The notes: a model not told the origin generated them from the sequence alone. Positions 61,101 to 62,526 are shown, counted from the first letter of the stretch. The stretch is 64,000 nt of DNA from Heliocidaris tuberculata (GCA_025618425.1 CM046833.1:1956172-2020171); one strand, 5' to 3'. A program made the numbers and translations.

Positions 61101-62526
61101 ATTTTCAATAATTCTTATGCATAAAGTTGGGTAAGGTAATAATGTTTGGTATCATAAGAAATGGTAATAAATTTCCGACAAGTATTGTACACAATATTTT
61201 GTGAAATAACAGATGGTTAATGAAGTGCAGACATTTGAAAAGTAAGCGATAAGTTTACATTTGAAAATTTTGTCTCACATAAATGTCGATCAGCATCATT
61301 TGGGTTACATAAAATTGGTAAAATTCAAAGTATTTTAGACAAATCAACCAGTGAACGATTGATTCATGCTTTCATTACGTGCCACTTCGATTTCTGTAAT
61401 AGTTTGCTTTTTGGTCTTCCATCTTCTCAAATTCAAAGACTACAACTCCTTCACAGTTCTGCAGCGCGACTTGTTACACGGACAAAGAAGCATGAGTCAA
61501 TATCACCAGTCTTAAGAGATCTGCATTGGTTACCCATTCAGACTTGTATTCAGTTATGTATTAACCTATCAATGTCTACAACAGCTACATTACAGCTACT
61601 TCTTATCTTACTGAATTGTTAACTCCATATAAACCAGAAAGACTGCTAAGTGCCAGTGCCAAGTCTCTGCTTTGTGTTCCACTAACCATGACAAAGACAT
61701 ACGGAGAAAGGTCTTTCTCATACGCATCCACTTTTTTGTGGAACAAATTGCCAGAACAACTCAAAACTATAGGAATCTACACCTTCATCAGTACCTTGAA
61801 AACATATTTTTTCACCACTTATGAATAGTCACAAACATGAACCCAGTGCATTTTTTGTTTTCTTGTATAAACTTCTCATTTTCTATTCTGAAAGTGCATA
61901 GAGACATACAAATTTGCCTATGTGTTATGCGCTATATAAAAATGTATAATTATTACTATTATTATCATAAGCATTGATAAGCATTAAAGGGATTCGGTAA
62001 TTTTGTGGAGGCTTGATTTAATAAATTGTTGAATTTTGATATCTCTCTTGTATAATGATGTTCAGAAGGATAAATAAATAGCCAGGCATAGAAAGGTTTT
62101 CAAATATATAATGTTATTATAAAGATATCTATGACTGAATACTGCTATTTACGAAAACGTAAGGGGGTGCGCTTTAGTCTAACACTGAGTCTATAGGGGG
62201 AAATGAGTCTGGCATTTCCAGTCATTAGTATATGTTTACTTTTGTAAAGCACATGATGATTTTGAAGCACATTTTTTTCATGGGCTTCATTTTTACACTA
62301 TACTACATACACTGATAGCATGTAAGGCCAGGCAGCTCAGATTTTATCAAGCCTCTACAAAGTTAGCAATCCACTTTAAAATGGATTTTGTTTGTGAACT
62401 CACCAGTACAGTTCATTTCATCGGTAGCATTAAAGCAATCAACCTGCCCATCACAGACCCACGCCCAATCTACACAGACAGTATAACCAGGGCTGGTCTC
62501 GCAATCAAAGCAAGGCGGTCTCGTAC
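8323..62526 (-). CDS. Giant modular LDLa / CUB-like extracellular protein, 33 exons, 5' end outside window
   Basis: Multi-exon gene inferred from 33 separate open blocks, each bounded by GT donor and AG acceptor on the minus strand with compatible phases. The joined coding length is 5,402 bases, which is 2 plus a multiple of 3 and so reads in one frame to the TAA at 8323-8325. Domains in order: LDLa x4, CUB-like, LDLa x3, CUB-like, LDLa x5, CUB-like, LDLa x5, CUB-like, LDLa x3, CUB-like, LDLa, CUB-like, LDLa, CUB-like (split), Cys-rich tail. LDLa modules are about 40-residue, three-disulfide, calcium-binding folds known from lipoprotein receptors and matrix proteins. No transmembrane segment is seen before the stop, so I infer a secreted or matrix protein, or the end of one isoform. 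Signal peptide and promoter would lie beyond 64000. All cassette exons are 1-1 symmetric, so skipping any of them keeps the frame. I do not recognise an orthologue and give no symbol. Confidence 0.85.
8427..9556 (-). other. Last intron (exon 32 to exon 33)
   Basis: No further exon or clear repeat seen. The 89-codon frame at 8825-9094 has no domain and no good splice borders. Confidence 0.5.
9557..9730 (-). CDS. Exon 32: C-terminal half of the diverged CUB-like module
   Basis: 174 bases, phase 1-1, acceptor TTTCAG, donor GTAAGA. Ends LSFSVTAMQAP, which lines up with the FRVTAIG end of the other CUB-like modules. The intron between exons 31 and 32 (3.4 kb) holds a 2.5-kb composite element. Confidence 0.76.
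10852..10923 (-). pseudogene. tRNA-Gly(CCC)-like relic followed by T-run
   Basis: On the minus strand the stretch shows a D-arm-like TGGTCCATTGGTAAAG, an anticodon-loop-like CTCCCAT and a strong T-arm GGTTCGATTCCCGG, ending TGGGTCCA before about 20 T (a Pol III terminator). The anticodon stem and 5' acceptor strand do not pair well, so it is a tRNA pseudogene or a SINE head, not a working tRNA. Confidence 0.6.
11059..11474. mobile_element. TTAA-bounded MITE, family F1 (CCCTTTCAGGACA ends), forward copy
   Basis: TTAACCCTTTCAGGACA at the left and TGTCTCAAAAGGGTTAA at the right, 416 bases, no frame. Ends and TTAA target are as expected of piggyBac-type elements. Flanking DNA resembles the uninserted sequence near 11682-11720. 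Confidence 0.85.
12625..12750. repeat. AAT/ATG microsatellite
   Basis: Degenerate AAT repeat directly right of the composite element; a similar run (9730-9860) lies to its left. Confidence 0.85.
13099..13278 (-). CDS. Exon 31: N-terminal half of a second, diverged CUB-like module
   Basis: 180 bases, phase 1-1, acceptor TTTAG, donor GTATTA. Reads DVSLGSEQYEVNSVVP then ISYVLFFDLSSSYTLP. With exon 32 it gives 118 codons, the usual size of a module here. The split is at a different place and in a different phase from that in exons 5/6. Confidence 0.75.
13608..14043. mobile_element. TTAA-bounded palindromic element, family F5
   Basis: TTAACCTTAAAAGGCCGGG at one end and, inverted, TTAACCCTAAAAGGGCCAGG at the other, each followed by a G-run and GGATGGAATCCACCCC. 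436 bases between exons 30 and 31. Confidence 0.75.
14255..14392. mobile_element. Short MITE, family TTTTGTCAGTGATTTTTACC, copy 2
   Basis: Same inverted ends as 4151-4287 but with the core in the opposite orientation; GGGGAG at the left and CTCCCC at the right extend the inverted repeats. Confidence 0.82.
14527..15079. mobile_element. TTAA-bounded palindromic MITE, family F4 (AGGGAAAGTCCACCCTG ends), copy 1
   Basis: Starts TTAAAGGGAAAGTCCACCC, ends with the inverted equivalent and TTAA. Long internal inverted repeats include TTACAACTTCAAAAATT. 553 bases, non-coding. Copy 2 is at 43138-43688. Confidence 0.85.
15177..15308 (-). CDS. Exon 30: LDLa module, lone
   Basis: 132 bases, phase 1-1, acceptor AACAG, donor GTAAGT. 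CNAGQYRC start and CNLKQECTNVDDEKSC loop. Typical six-cysteine LDLa but with weak calcium ligands, so calcium binding is uncertain. A TTAA-bounded palindromic element ends about 100 bases from the donor. Confidence 0.84.
15309..16101 (-). other. Intron between exons 29 and 30
   Basis: No repeat family or extra module recognised; short frames only. Confidence 0.5.
16102..16458 (-). CDS. Exon 29: CUB-like module, diverged
   Basis: 357 bases, phase 1-1, acceptor TGCAG, donor GTGAGG. Keeps TGTSLFVELQNF and the end LKVTEIG, but has a different middle (WIRIGSGHDPG in place of LLRIxAGxG). No cysteine. Confidence 0.84.
16967..17200. mobile_element. Short inverted-repeat element next to exon 28
   Basis: GTTCACATATGGCGCGGTAA at the left is mirrored by GTTCACACATGCTGCAGTAA on the other strand at the right. 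About 235 bases, ending some 20 bases from the exon 28 donor. Confidence 0.6.
17224..17346 (-). CDS. Exon 28: LDLa module, diverged type D
   Basis: 123 bases, phase 1-1, acceptor TTTCAG, donor GTAAGC. Six cysteines with CDFYFDCPLYEDESEELC; the CPGG of other D modules has become CPLY. A short inverted-repeat element ends about 20 bases from the donor. Confidence 0.84.
17400..17485. repeat. AAT-type microsatellite
   Basis: Degenerate AAT/ATG repeats in the intron upstream of exon 28. Confidence 0.8.
17635..17760 (-). mobile_element. Partial tRNA-derived SINE, family S1
   Basis: Shares AACACCTGGGTGGAGAG, a T-arm-like block and CCTTTGCAT with the fuller copy at 42721-43078, in the same orientation. 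The minus strand carries the B-box-like GTGGGTTCGAGCC. Confidence 0.65.
18039..18243. mobile_element. MITE with AAAGACCACC inverted ends, copy 1
   Basis: Ends TACAGTCCAACCTGCTTGAG and TACAGTGAAACCTGTACACC (inverted) with repeated AAAGACCACCTG words. An inverted copy is at 26859-27053 and a weak one near 54810-54915. Confidence 0.78.
18244..20123 (-). other. Intron sequence (exon 27 to exon 28), no gene
   Basis: AT-rich DNA without recognised modules. At 19547-19635 there is a hairpin: GAATGGAAATTGGAAAATGG pairs with the inverted words around ACACCATTTTCCAATTC. Confidence 0.5.
20124..20542. mobile_element. MITE with GATTAGATAATGGCCCCCAT ends
   Basis: The 20-base left end at 20124 is exactly mirrored near 20523-20542. 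About 420 bases, no frame. Only copy noticed in this window. Confidence 0.75.
20906..21295 (-). CDS. Exon 27: CUB-like module, single exon (unit 5)
   Basis: 390 bases, phase 1-1, acceptor CCTAG, donor GTAAGA. GEWMTFEQS, YVFNSAPGTTLFVELQ, LLRIIAGAGDDP, FSLTNNTG, FRVTAIG. No cysteines. This copy sits closest to the consensus of the family. Confidence 0.88.
21420..21610 (-). mobile_element. Short dispersed repeat with (TG)n end, family S2, copy 1
   Basis: A (TG)n run, then GACGTGTATCAATCAGAT, CGACCTTTAACGTCA and TCTCGAACCTGGGTCAG, which on the minus strand reads as a Pol III B-box (GGTTCGAGAC). The same order recurs at 54183-54366. Confidence 0.72.
21767..21912. repeat. Imperfect palindrome built of TTCGTAATTCCGAA words
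   Basis: GGTTCGTAATTCCGAA at the left and inverted AATTACGAACCTTCGG-type words at the right give a potential long hairpin of about 145 bases. Confidence 0.65.
22118..22376. mobile_element. MITE with GGCCCGTATTTTGAACTC inverted ends
   Basis: Left end mirrored by GAGTTCAGAATACAGGCC; the inside is made of AAACTGGAGTTTAA-like words in both orientations. About 260 bases. Confidence 0.72.
23008..23130 (-). CDS. Exon 26: LDLa module, type D (unit 5)
   Basis: 123 bases, phase 1-1, acceptor CAAAG, donor GTAAGA. CFTCPGSSEC start and CDFYDNCLGGEDEAESLC loop; Asn replaces Asp before the fifth cysteine. Confidence 0.86.
24175..25195. mobile_element. Nested element with GTCCCCGCCG ends and internal tandem repeats
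   Basis: GTCCCCGCCG at 24175 and CGGCGGGGAC at 25186-25195 bracket 1,021 bases. Inside are five tandem copies of a unit near 147 bases and then a GGACGGACGGAC and (AC)n tract. The array outside resumes directly after it. Confidence 0.78.
24330..25075. repeat. Five tandem copies of a roughly 147-base unit
   Basis: The word CCCCACCCAGCCCTATCAG recurs at about 24416, 24565, 24713, 24858 and 25003, giving a period of 145-149. Each unit also has TTTGCATAAATTTGCATAAT. Not a CRISPR: repeats are contiguous, with no unique spacers. Confidence 0.9.
26030..26670. mobile_element. Degenerate F4-type palindromic element
   Basis: Left words AGTTTGAACAAAATCAGA and right words CTTATTTTTCTGTTTT match the arms of the 14527-15079 element in order and orientation, but the ends are eroded. 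Two tandem CTTTTTATTTTTGGAGGACC words lie inside. Confidence 0.55.
26710..26817 (-). CDS. Exon 25: LDLa module, type C (unit 5)
   Basis: 108 bases, phase 1-1, acceptor AACAG, donor GTAAAA. CDGEYDCEAGEDEYGC; the CYFDNTSC stretch resembles type C modules of units 1 and 3. The shortest LDLa exon of the gene. Confidence 0.86.
26859..27053. mobile_element. MITE with AAAGACCACC inverted ends, copy 2
   Basis: Inverted relative to 18039-18243; 195 bases lying next to exon 25. Confidence 0.78.
27520..27916. mobile_element. TTAA-bounded element, family F3, copy 1
   Basis: TTAAAGGGATTTGGTAAC at the left, GTTACCAATCACTTTAA at the right; 397 bases. A close copy in the same orientation lies at 61984-62379. 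Confidence 0.82.
28032..28151 (-). CDS. Exon 24: LDLa module, type E (unit 4)
   Basis: 120 bases, phase 1-1, acceptor CTCAG, donor GTAAGC. CESPETVC start, CDGEVQCVYSQEDEFNC loop. Same position and length as the other E modules but more diverged; no ATC microsatellite follows. Confidence 0.87.
28766..28843 (-). pseudogene. Partial duplicate of the 3' end of exon 23
   Basis: About 26 codons reading IGFSMGVDAYMYVQ then NVRVTAIG, followed by a GTAAGA donor, copy the C-terminal end of the CUB-like module next door. No acceptor in the right phase is visible: the nearest CAG leads into a TGA in the phase-1 frame. It is therefore a relic of local duplication that leaves a decoy donor in the intron. 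Confidence 0.7.
28873..29253 (-). CDS. Exon 23: CUB-like module, single exon (unit 4)
   Basis: 381 bases, phase 1-1, acceptor CCTAG, donor GTAAGA. Contains GQWVTLKQQS, YVFRSDPGTTLFMEL, LLRIYAGAGDDPT and MRVTAIG. No cysteine. A broken copy of its last part, donor included, lies just downstream at 28766-28843. Confidence 0.88.
29632..30957. mobile_element. Cassette: RecQ-like helicase exon between about 130-base inverted repeats
   Basis: The arm at 29632-29765 (GAGGCCCTGGCGCTGTTG, TGGCGATATGGAGGCAAAAT, CGAGGCGCTTGCGCCGAG) recurs inverted at 30826-30957. Between the arms lies a minus-strand helicase fragment. I infer a mobile or captured segment; no transposase is seen. Confidence 0.65.
30213..30660 (-). 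pseudogene. RecQ-family ATP-dependent helicase, N-terminal exon fragment
   Basis: The frame reads RFFHNDICKSLAYAAR..., then FKDLQVDAIKSALKGQDVF, the Walker A motif LPTGYGKS, and motif Ia LLIISPLVSLMRDQV, as in RecQ helicases that unwind DNA 3' to 5'. After SSQDVTLEG the frame meets a GT (GAAG|GTATAA) that could be a splice donor, then a stop. The DExH box and the rest of the helicase are absent, and a Gly/Pro/Ser-rich insert follows Walker A. I take it as a truncated copy carried between inverted repeats rather than a working gene. Confidence 0.65.
31527..31744. mobile_element. TTAA-bounded MITE, family F1, internally deleted copy (reverse)
   Basis: Starts TTAACCCTTTTGAGACAATT and jumps from CAACACATTG straight to GGGTTAA, so about half the 410-base element is missing while both TTAA ends remain. 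It lies 33 bases from exon 22. Confidence 0.75.
31778..31900 (-). CDS. Exon 22: LDLa module, type D (unit 4)
   Basis: 123 bases, phase 1-1, acceptor CTACAG, donor GTAAGT. CFSCPGSSDC start, CDFYNHCPGGEDEAESLC loop, where a His replaces the usual Asp before the fifth cysteine. A shortened TTAA element lies only 33 bases beyond the donor. Confidence 0.86.
32468..32646. mobile_element. MITE with GGCCCAAATTCAC ends, copy 1
   Basis: GGCCCAAATTCACAAAGGAGG at the left is mirrored by CCTCTTTCGTGAAATTGGCC; the inside holds palindromic AAACCATGGTTTAA. Related copies: 48808-48975 and 63873 to the window end. Confidence 0.75.
33348..33547. mobile_element. Repeat family F6 (TTAAAGGGTACCAATCACC), copy 1
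   Basis: About 200 bases that recur at 58742-58940 and, in part, at 36329-36480. Includes CGACTCGTGAATAGACTACT. One end starts at a TTAA; the other is not clear. Confidence 0.72.
33812..33925 (-). CDS. Exon 21: LDLa module, type C (unit 4)
   Basis: 114 bases, phase 1-1, acceptor AAACAG, donor GTAATA. CDGYNDCPGGVDEYNC with sequon NET. The acceptor and about the first 40 coding bases are repeated twice more in the upstream intron (see the tandem repeat at 33885-34440). Confidence 0.86.
33885..34440. repeat. Tandem repeat of about 185 bases copying the acceptor end of exon 21
   Basis: CTTCACAGACTGTTTCCA recurs with acceptor positions 33925, 34113 and 34295 (periods 188 and 182). Each unit carries about 40 bases of exon 21 coding start, its acceptor, intron DNA and a fragment of an F1 element end (CCTTTCAGGACAGGAATCAT). 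The outer copies have no donor or full module. Confidence 0.85.
34680..34800. repeat. ATT/ATC microsatellite directly abutting exon 20
   Basis: TTATTACTATTATC-type repeats run to within about 10 bases of the exon 20 donor. Confidence 0.85.
34801..34920 (-). CDS. Exon 20: LDLa module, second of unit 4 (B position)
   Basis: 120 bases, phase 1-1, acceptor CATAG, donor GTGAGT. A short Thr/Pro-rich lead (TTTPT) then six cysteines with CDNIPDCLDGLDEMNC. The 4.3-kb intron before it carries the LINE. Confidence 0.85.
35353..35768. mobile_element. TTAA-bounded MITE, family F1, reverse copy
   Basis: TTAACCCTTTCAAGACA at the left, TGTCCTGAAAGGGTTAA at the right; 416 bases. Confidence 0.87.
35990..36262. 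repeat. AGACCA minisatellite
   Basis: Six-base AGACCA units in runs, joined by longer repeated phrases such as GGTCCCAGAACAAGACCAG and ATCAAGACCACCATTGTCC (each twice). Val/Leu-rich reading frames on the minus strand are products of the repeat. Confidence 0.9.
36329..36480. mobile_element. Repeat family F6, partial copy 2
   Basis: AAGGGTACCAATCATCC then TATTTTGCTCTGTATG as in the other two copies; truncated. Confidence 0.65.
36741..38777 (+). CDS. LINE ORF2 fragment: reverse transcriptase
   Basis: Uninterrupted frame of about 678 codons from 36741, with no start codon of its own and no stop until 38775-38777. It opens in the linker after the endonuclease (PSWYTDKVMEARRARRR, then a basic helix). 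Reverse transcriptase blocks follow: YRAVSNIPFLGKLIEK near codon 238, LDLSSAFDTVDH near 308, GIPQGSIVGPQLF near 365 and the catalytic YHVYADD near 398 (counted from 36741). The C-terminal part HVTPLLNELHWLPVSKRI and PQLWNRLPASLR is typical of CR1/L2-like LINEs. The enzyme copies LINE RNA at a nicked target. With all blocks intact the insertion looks young, but without the endonuclease it cannot move by itself. Confidence 0.88.
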   Translation, partial: SACREVLDAHTPATTRTLSVRVKPSWYTDKVMEARRARRRAERRWRKTKSNTDRRLYIEAQRTVCDVVVSAKKDYYHDRLSSCNTKDMYKTVNELLNVSSNVLPVCTNSSDLAEDFSNYFVSKVSQIRGDIESTVPTKRNVPTVSSNTCEPDSTFSQFDFVSENVLQCMISKCPSKSCTLDPMPTWLVKKHLPVLLPVLLRIVNLSLSTGVFPERLRSSIITPVLKKSSLDKNDLGSYRAVSNIPFLGKLIEKAVSKQVSDFVNRNDLLDPMQSAYRVAHSTETALIRLQNDVLCAIDNRQAVFLLMLDLSSAFDTVDHTILSHRLADDFGLRDNVLSWFKSYLSNRSCRVHVNGSFSSDKRLEFGIPQGSIVGPQLFTYYIRCIGNIISQHSVQYHVYADDIQMFTIFDPTKPGDAACAYYRISKCLEDIQSWLVSNKLKLNSGKTEFFIAASSTDLNRFNDLSFSIDDLDIPMSSTIKDLGVVFDKEMKMSDHVTNLCRTLNWQIYNLNRIRGYLNKDTCHNVVRALVLSRLDYGGCLLGIISKQDLGRLQRLQNKCARLICQKPKWSHVTPLLNELHWLPVSKRIQYRILVQTYKSLSTTLPQYISSLFQQQRTSYSLRSTSAPSYVIPKSRKQAGFKSFQSLAPQLWNRLPASLRNSTSLDIFKKHLKTYLYNS
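38847..38870. repeat. (ATT)n tail of the LINE
   Basis: About eight ATT units directly after the LINE 3' end. Confidence 0.9.
39250..39363 (-). CDS. Exon 19: LDLa module, first of unit 4 (A position)
   Basis: 114 bases, phase 1-1, donor GTAAGT. CDGVVDCVDGSDEFFC is a textbook LDLa calcium loop. Diverged from the A modules of units 1 and 3 but occupies the same place; the LINE lies in the intron downstream. Confidence 0.86.
39364..40079 (-). other. Part of the intron between exons 18 and 19, no gene
   Basis: Plain AT-rich DNA with a poly-C tract at about 39905-39922; no repeat family recognised. Confidence 0.5.
40080..40912. repeat. Long CAT/ATC microsatellite after exon 18
   Basis: Degenerate CAT trinucleotide DNA over about 800 bases, broken by ACATGTACATGTA words (40280-40320) and a SINE-like fragment (40535-40635). 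His-, Met- and Asp-rich frames here come from the repeat. Confidence 0.92.
40917..41036 (-). CDS. Exon 18: LDLa module, type E (unit 3)
   Basis: 120 bases, phase 1-1, acceptor TTCTAG. Same type as exons 7 and 11, but the last codons read GCE in place of GCD, with AAA|GTAAG rather than ATG|GTAAG at the donor. Followed by about 800 bases of CAT microsatellite. Confidence 0.85.
41115..41594. mobile_element. MITE family TAGCTTAGCGAAAC, copy in unit 3
   Basis: GGTAGCTTAGCGAAATATAG at the left and the inverted CGTTTCGCTAAGTTACC at the right; about 480 bases. Confidence 0.7.
42249..42486 (-). CDS. Exon 17: C-terminal half of CUB-like module (unit 3)
   Basis: 238 bases, phase 0 in, phase 1 out, donor GTAAGG. 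LLRVSAGSGEDPT, FSLTNHTG and FRVTAIG. Same size as exon 6, so the CUB-interrupting intron was present before the unit 1 / unit 3 duplication. Confidence 0.87.
42721..43078 (-). mobile_element. tRNA-derived SINE, family S1, with LINE-type tail
   Basis: On the minus strand it begins with a tRNA-like head (A-box-like TAGTCGAGTGG, B-box-like GGGTTTGAACCCC), continues through an unrelated body and ends GGCGCTATATAAGAAAAAGC plus (ATT)n-like DNA. The tail equals that of the LINE at 36.7-38.9 kb, so the SINE probably uses that LINE's machinery. Confidence 0.75.
43138..43688. mobile_element. TTAA-bounded palindromic MITE, family F4, copy 2
   Basis: TTAAAGGGAAAGTCCACTC at the left, GAGTGGACTTTCCC-type inverted end and TTAA at the right; 551 bases, ending about 80 bases from exon 16. 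Confidence 0.85.
43772..43929 (-). CDS. Exon 16: N-terminal half of CUB-like module (unit 3)
   Basis: 158 bases, phase 1 in, phase 0 out, ending ...FIEIQ. Same size and boundary as exon 5. Core GEWLTFNEGYVGERHLGRH then TPASNFYDFAHYVF. Confidence 0.86.
44263..44385 (-). CDS. Exon 15: LDLa module, type D (unit 3)
   Basis: 123 bases, phase 1-1, acceptor CTAAG, donor GTAAGT. CFACPGSSTC start and CNFYNDCPGGEDEAESLC loop; near copy of exon 4. Confidence 0.88.
44840..45412. mobile_element. Foldback element with about 100-base arms
   Basis: The left arm (44840-44942, e.g. GGGAGCCTCTGTGAAAAGGC and CCCATTTATGGGGCGTTTA) reappears inverted at 45307-45412. The loop of about 360 bases has no coding potential. 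Confidence 0.82.
45618..45734 (-). CDS. Exon 14: LDLa module, type C (unit 3)
   Basis: 117 bases, phase 1-1, donor GTAAGA. CDGIYDCPGGSDEYNC; sequons NST and NAS. Its flanking intron on the 5' side matches the intron beside exon 3 for well over 100 bases. Confidence 0.88.
45790..45870. repeat. GAT microsatellite
   Basis: Degenerate GATGAT repeats upstream of exon 14. Confidence 0.8.
45985..46200. repeat. Intron block duplicated at 57768-58045
   Basis: Order shared: AAAGTTAGTTATGCTTGGGG, ATTACCACGCTATGTCTATC, TTTGCTCTGACAACAACTGC, TTTGTTTCGTCAGAG. Same distance from exons 14 and 3 after allowing for insertions, so part of the unit 1 / unit 3 duplication. A short GGGTTAGGGTT stretch follows. 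Confidence 0.85.
46899..47012 (-). CDS. Exon 13: LDLa module, type B (unit 3)
   Basis: 114 bases, phase 1-1, donor GTGAGT. CDGEEDCYDGEDEKNC loop; the partner of exon 2, differing at a few residues only. Confidence 0.88.
47205..47327 (-). CDS. Exon 12: LDLa module, type A (unit 3)
   Basis: 123 bases, phase 1-1, acceptor TTACAG, donor GTGAGT. CDDEIDCFNATDEMNC keeps the acidic residues. Separated from exon 13 by only 192 bases. Confidence 0.88.
47946..48090. repeat. CAT/ATC microsatellite after exon 11
   Basis: Same repeat type and place as after exons 7 and 18. Confidence 0.9.
48125..48244 (-). CDS. Exon 11: LDLa module, type E (unit 2)
   Basis: 120 bases, phase 1-1, donor GTAAGA. Nearly the same as exons 7 and 18 (CESPEMLC start, GEDEYGC end). 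The downstream intron again opens with a CAT/ATC microsatellite, showing that exon and intron were copied together. Confidence 0.87.
48808..48975. mobile_element. MITE with CCCAATTCAC ends, copy 2
   Basis: AATTCACAAAAGAGGTTTAT at the left, AAACCTCTTTCGTGAATTC at the right, with CCATAAGCGTAGTACG inside as in the copy at 63873. Confidence 0.75.
49177..49575 (-). CDS. Exon 10: CUB-like module, single exon (unit 2)
   Basis: 399 bases, phase 1-1, donor GTGAGA. Contains EEWVTLEQS, YVFNSAPGTTLYLELQ, LLRIFAGPGEDA, FSLTNNTG and MLRITAIG. No cysteine. At the QN junction where units 1 and 3 have an intron this copy is uninterrupted. Confidence 0.88.
50229..50351 (-). CDS. Exon 9: LDLa module, type D (unit 2)
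   Basis: 123 bases, phase 1-1, acceptor TCGAAG, donor GTAAGA. CFACPG start and the loop CDFFEDCPNGEDETESLC give all six cysteines plus the acidic calcium-site residues. Confidence 0.87.
50690..51535. mobile_element. Element built of degenerate tandem repeats (TGACCTCTATGACCTTCG)
   Basis: TGACCTCTATGACC recurs near 50819, 50988, 51027, 51190 and 51338, alternating with ACTAGCACCAAG and CAAATCTAATCAG phrases. It ends GGACGGGCAGAC then TGGGCGGAGGCATA, just before the exon 8 donor. No frame. Confidence 0.7.
51541..51651 (-). CDS. Exon 8: LDLa module, type C (unit 2)
   Basis: 111 bases, phase 1-1, donor GTATTT (weaker than its neighbours). LDLa with CDGIYDCPGGADEYNC. Unit 2 begins here: types A and B are missing. 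A tandem-repeat mobile element ends within about 10 bases of this donor. Confidence 0.85.
51771..52183. repeat. CAT/ATC microsatellite after exon 7
   Basis: About 410 bases of degenerate CAT repeats. The Ile-, Met- and Asp-rich frames across it come from the repeat. Confidence 0.93.
52222..52341 (-). CDS. Exon 7: LDLa module, type E (unit 1)
   Basis: 120 bases, phase 1-1, acceptor TTCTAG, donor GTAAGA. Type E starts ECESPEMLC and has the loop CDGEIQCLDSGEDEYGC with one extra residue. It closes the six-module unit. Its donor is followed at once by an (ATC)n microsatellite intron, as at exons 11 and 18. Confidence 0.88.
52416..52830. mobile_element. TTAA-type MITE, family F1, forward copy with eroded left end
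   Basis: The left end reads ATCAACCATTCAGGACAG rather than TTAACCCTTTCAGGACAG; the right end AAAGGGTTAA is intact. 415 bases. Confidence 0.78.
52831..53643 (-). other. Intron sequence between exons 6 and 7
   Basis: No gene. Contains paired phrases around GCCGAGTT / AACTCGGC at 53268-53300 and 53523, and an ACATGTACATGTACATG word. Confidence 0.5.
53644..53881 (-). CDS. Exon 6: C-terminal half of CUB-like module (unit 1)
   Basis: 238 bases, phase 0 in, phase 1 out, donor GTAAGA. Begins NLTISLTGPL, then LVRVSAGSGGDPT, the strand FSLTNNTG and the end motif FRVTAIG shared by the other long CUB-like modules. Potential N-glycosylation at NLT and NNT. No cysteines. Confidence 0.87.
54183..54366 (-). 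mobile_element. Short dispersed repeat with (TG)n end, family S2, copy 2
   Basis: Same order of words as 21420-21610, including TCTCAAACCTGGGTCAG and GAATTACAGGGCACGCC. Confidence 0.72.
54810..54915. mobile_element. Degenerate AAAGACCACC MITE fragment
   Basis: AATGAAACCTGTAAATCAG, ACATAAAGACCACTTACTTT and TGCAGGTTTCACCATGT keep the order of the 18039 and 26859 copies. Confidence 0.5.
54968..55125 (-). CDS. Exon 5: N-terminal half of CUB-like module (unit 1)
   Basis: 158 bases, enters in phase 1 and leaves in phase 0 after ...FVEIQ. Carries the conserved core GEWLTFN, TPASNFYDFTHYVF and DPGTTLF. No cysteine, unlike a classical CUB domain. It must be joined to exon 6, since 158 + 238 = 396 restores the frame. 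Confidence 0.85.
55250..55580. repeat. Irregular repeat of GGATGTAGCATGTTTTGGAA
   Basis: The word occurs four times (near 55257, 55415, 55449 and 55557) with small changes and uneven spacing. Confidence 0.75.
55843..55965 (-). CDS. Exon 4: LDLa module, type D (unit 1)
   Basis: 123 bases, phase 1-1, acceptor CTAAAG, donor GTAAGA. Type D is recognised by the start CFACPGSS, the loop CNFLNDCPGGEDE and two extra residues before the last cysteine (EAESLC). It always lies directly upstream of a CUB-like module in this gene. Confidence 0.88.
56425..56736. mobile_element. MITE family TAGCTTAGCGAAAC, copy next to exon 4
   Basis: CAGCTTAGCGAAACGGAGTG at the left and CCACTACATTTTGTGAAGCT at the right; about 310 bases. 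Confidence 0.65.
57034..57150 (-). CDS. Exon 3: LDLa module, type C (unit 1)
   Basis: 117 bases, phase 1-1, donor GTAAGA. LDLa with CDGMYDCPGGSDEYNC and sequons NTT and NAS. Pairs with exon 14 of unit 3. Confidence 0.88.
57197..57717. mobile_element. MITE family TAGCTTAGCGAAAC, complete copy
   Basis: AAGGTAGCTTAGCGAAACGT at the left, ACGTTTCGCTTAGCTACC-like inverted end at the right (ACAACGTTTCGCTTAGCTAC). 521 bases, absent at the matching place in unit 3. Confidence 0.78.
57768..58045. repeat. Intron block duplicated from/to 45985-46200
   Basis: Unit 1 counterpart of the block beside exon 14, with a longer poly-G run (about 57785-57800). Confidence 0.85.
58046..59816 (-). other. Intron between exons 2 and 3, right part
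   Basis: Includes a stretch (58355-58430) matching 46770-46845 and an F6 repeat (58742-58940). The rest, about 58430-58740 and 58941-59760, has no counterpart seen in unit 3 and no gene. Confidence 0.55.
58742..58940. mobile_element. Repeat family F6, copy 3
   Basis: TTAAAGGGTACCAATCACCC, then about 180 bases matching 33348-33547. Confidence 0.72.
59817..59930 (-). CDS. Exon 2: LDLa module, type B (unit 1)
   Basis: 114 bases, phase 1-1, donor GTGAGT. Six cysteines and the acidic loop CDGTLDCYDGEDEKNC. Matches exon 13 (unit 3) almost residue for residue. The intron separating it from exon 1 is 2,473 bases, against 192 bases in unit 3, owing to inserted mobile elements. Confidence 0.88.
59955..60364. 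mobile_element. TTAA-bounded MITE, family F1, forward copy in unit 1 intron
   Basis: TTAACCCTTTCAGGACA to AAAGGGTTAA, 410 bases. Flanks GTAAGCCATT and TATGGGTAGACTAGG match the uninterrupted unit 3 intron at about 47029-47055. Confidence 0.88.
60391..60795. mobile_element. TTAA-bounded MITE, family F1, reverse copy in unit 1 intron
   Basis: 405 bases, head-to-head with the previous copy and only 26 bases away. The unit 3 intron reads ACTGGTTTAAAGGG (TTAA at 47067-47070) where this copy has TTAA-element-TTAA. Confidence 0.9.
60816..61275. mobile_element. TTAA-type MITE, family F2, truncated inverted copy
   Basis: TTAACTCTTTCAGTGCC at the left, then an inverted match to 6553-7036 until the LINE fragment begins. 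The matching place in unit 3 (47090-47093) is an empty TTAA. Confidence 0.82.
61285..61965 (+). pseudogene. CR1/L2-type LINE fragment with frameshift and 3' tail
   Basis: Frame 1 (61285-61622) reads SERLIHAFITCHFDFCNSLL and LRDLHWLPIQTCIQ, the C-terminal end of a LINE reverse transcriptase ORF. A stop follows, and the protein continues in another frame (61616-61828: LTPYKPERLLSASAKSLL, FLWNKLPEQLK). The tail GCGCTATATAAAAATGTATA plus ATT-like repeats is the same type as at 38.8 kb. A dead 5'-truncated copy. Confidence 0.82.
61984..62379. mobile_element. TTAA-bounded element, family F3, copy 2
   Basis: 396 bases, same orientation and close match to 27520-27916. It ends 24 bases from the exon 1 donor. 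Confidence 0.82.
62404..62526 (-). CDS. Exon 1 seen: LDLa module, type A (unit 1)
   Basis: 123 bases, phase 1-1, acceptor TTACAG and donor GTGAGT. Six cysteines in LDLa spacing with the calcium-site motif CDGQVDCFNATDEMNC; NAT is a possible N-glycosylation site. Nearly identical to exon 12 (unit 3). It is the most 5' exon visible; earlier exons must lie to the right of the window because the exon starts inside a codon. Confidence 0.88.
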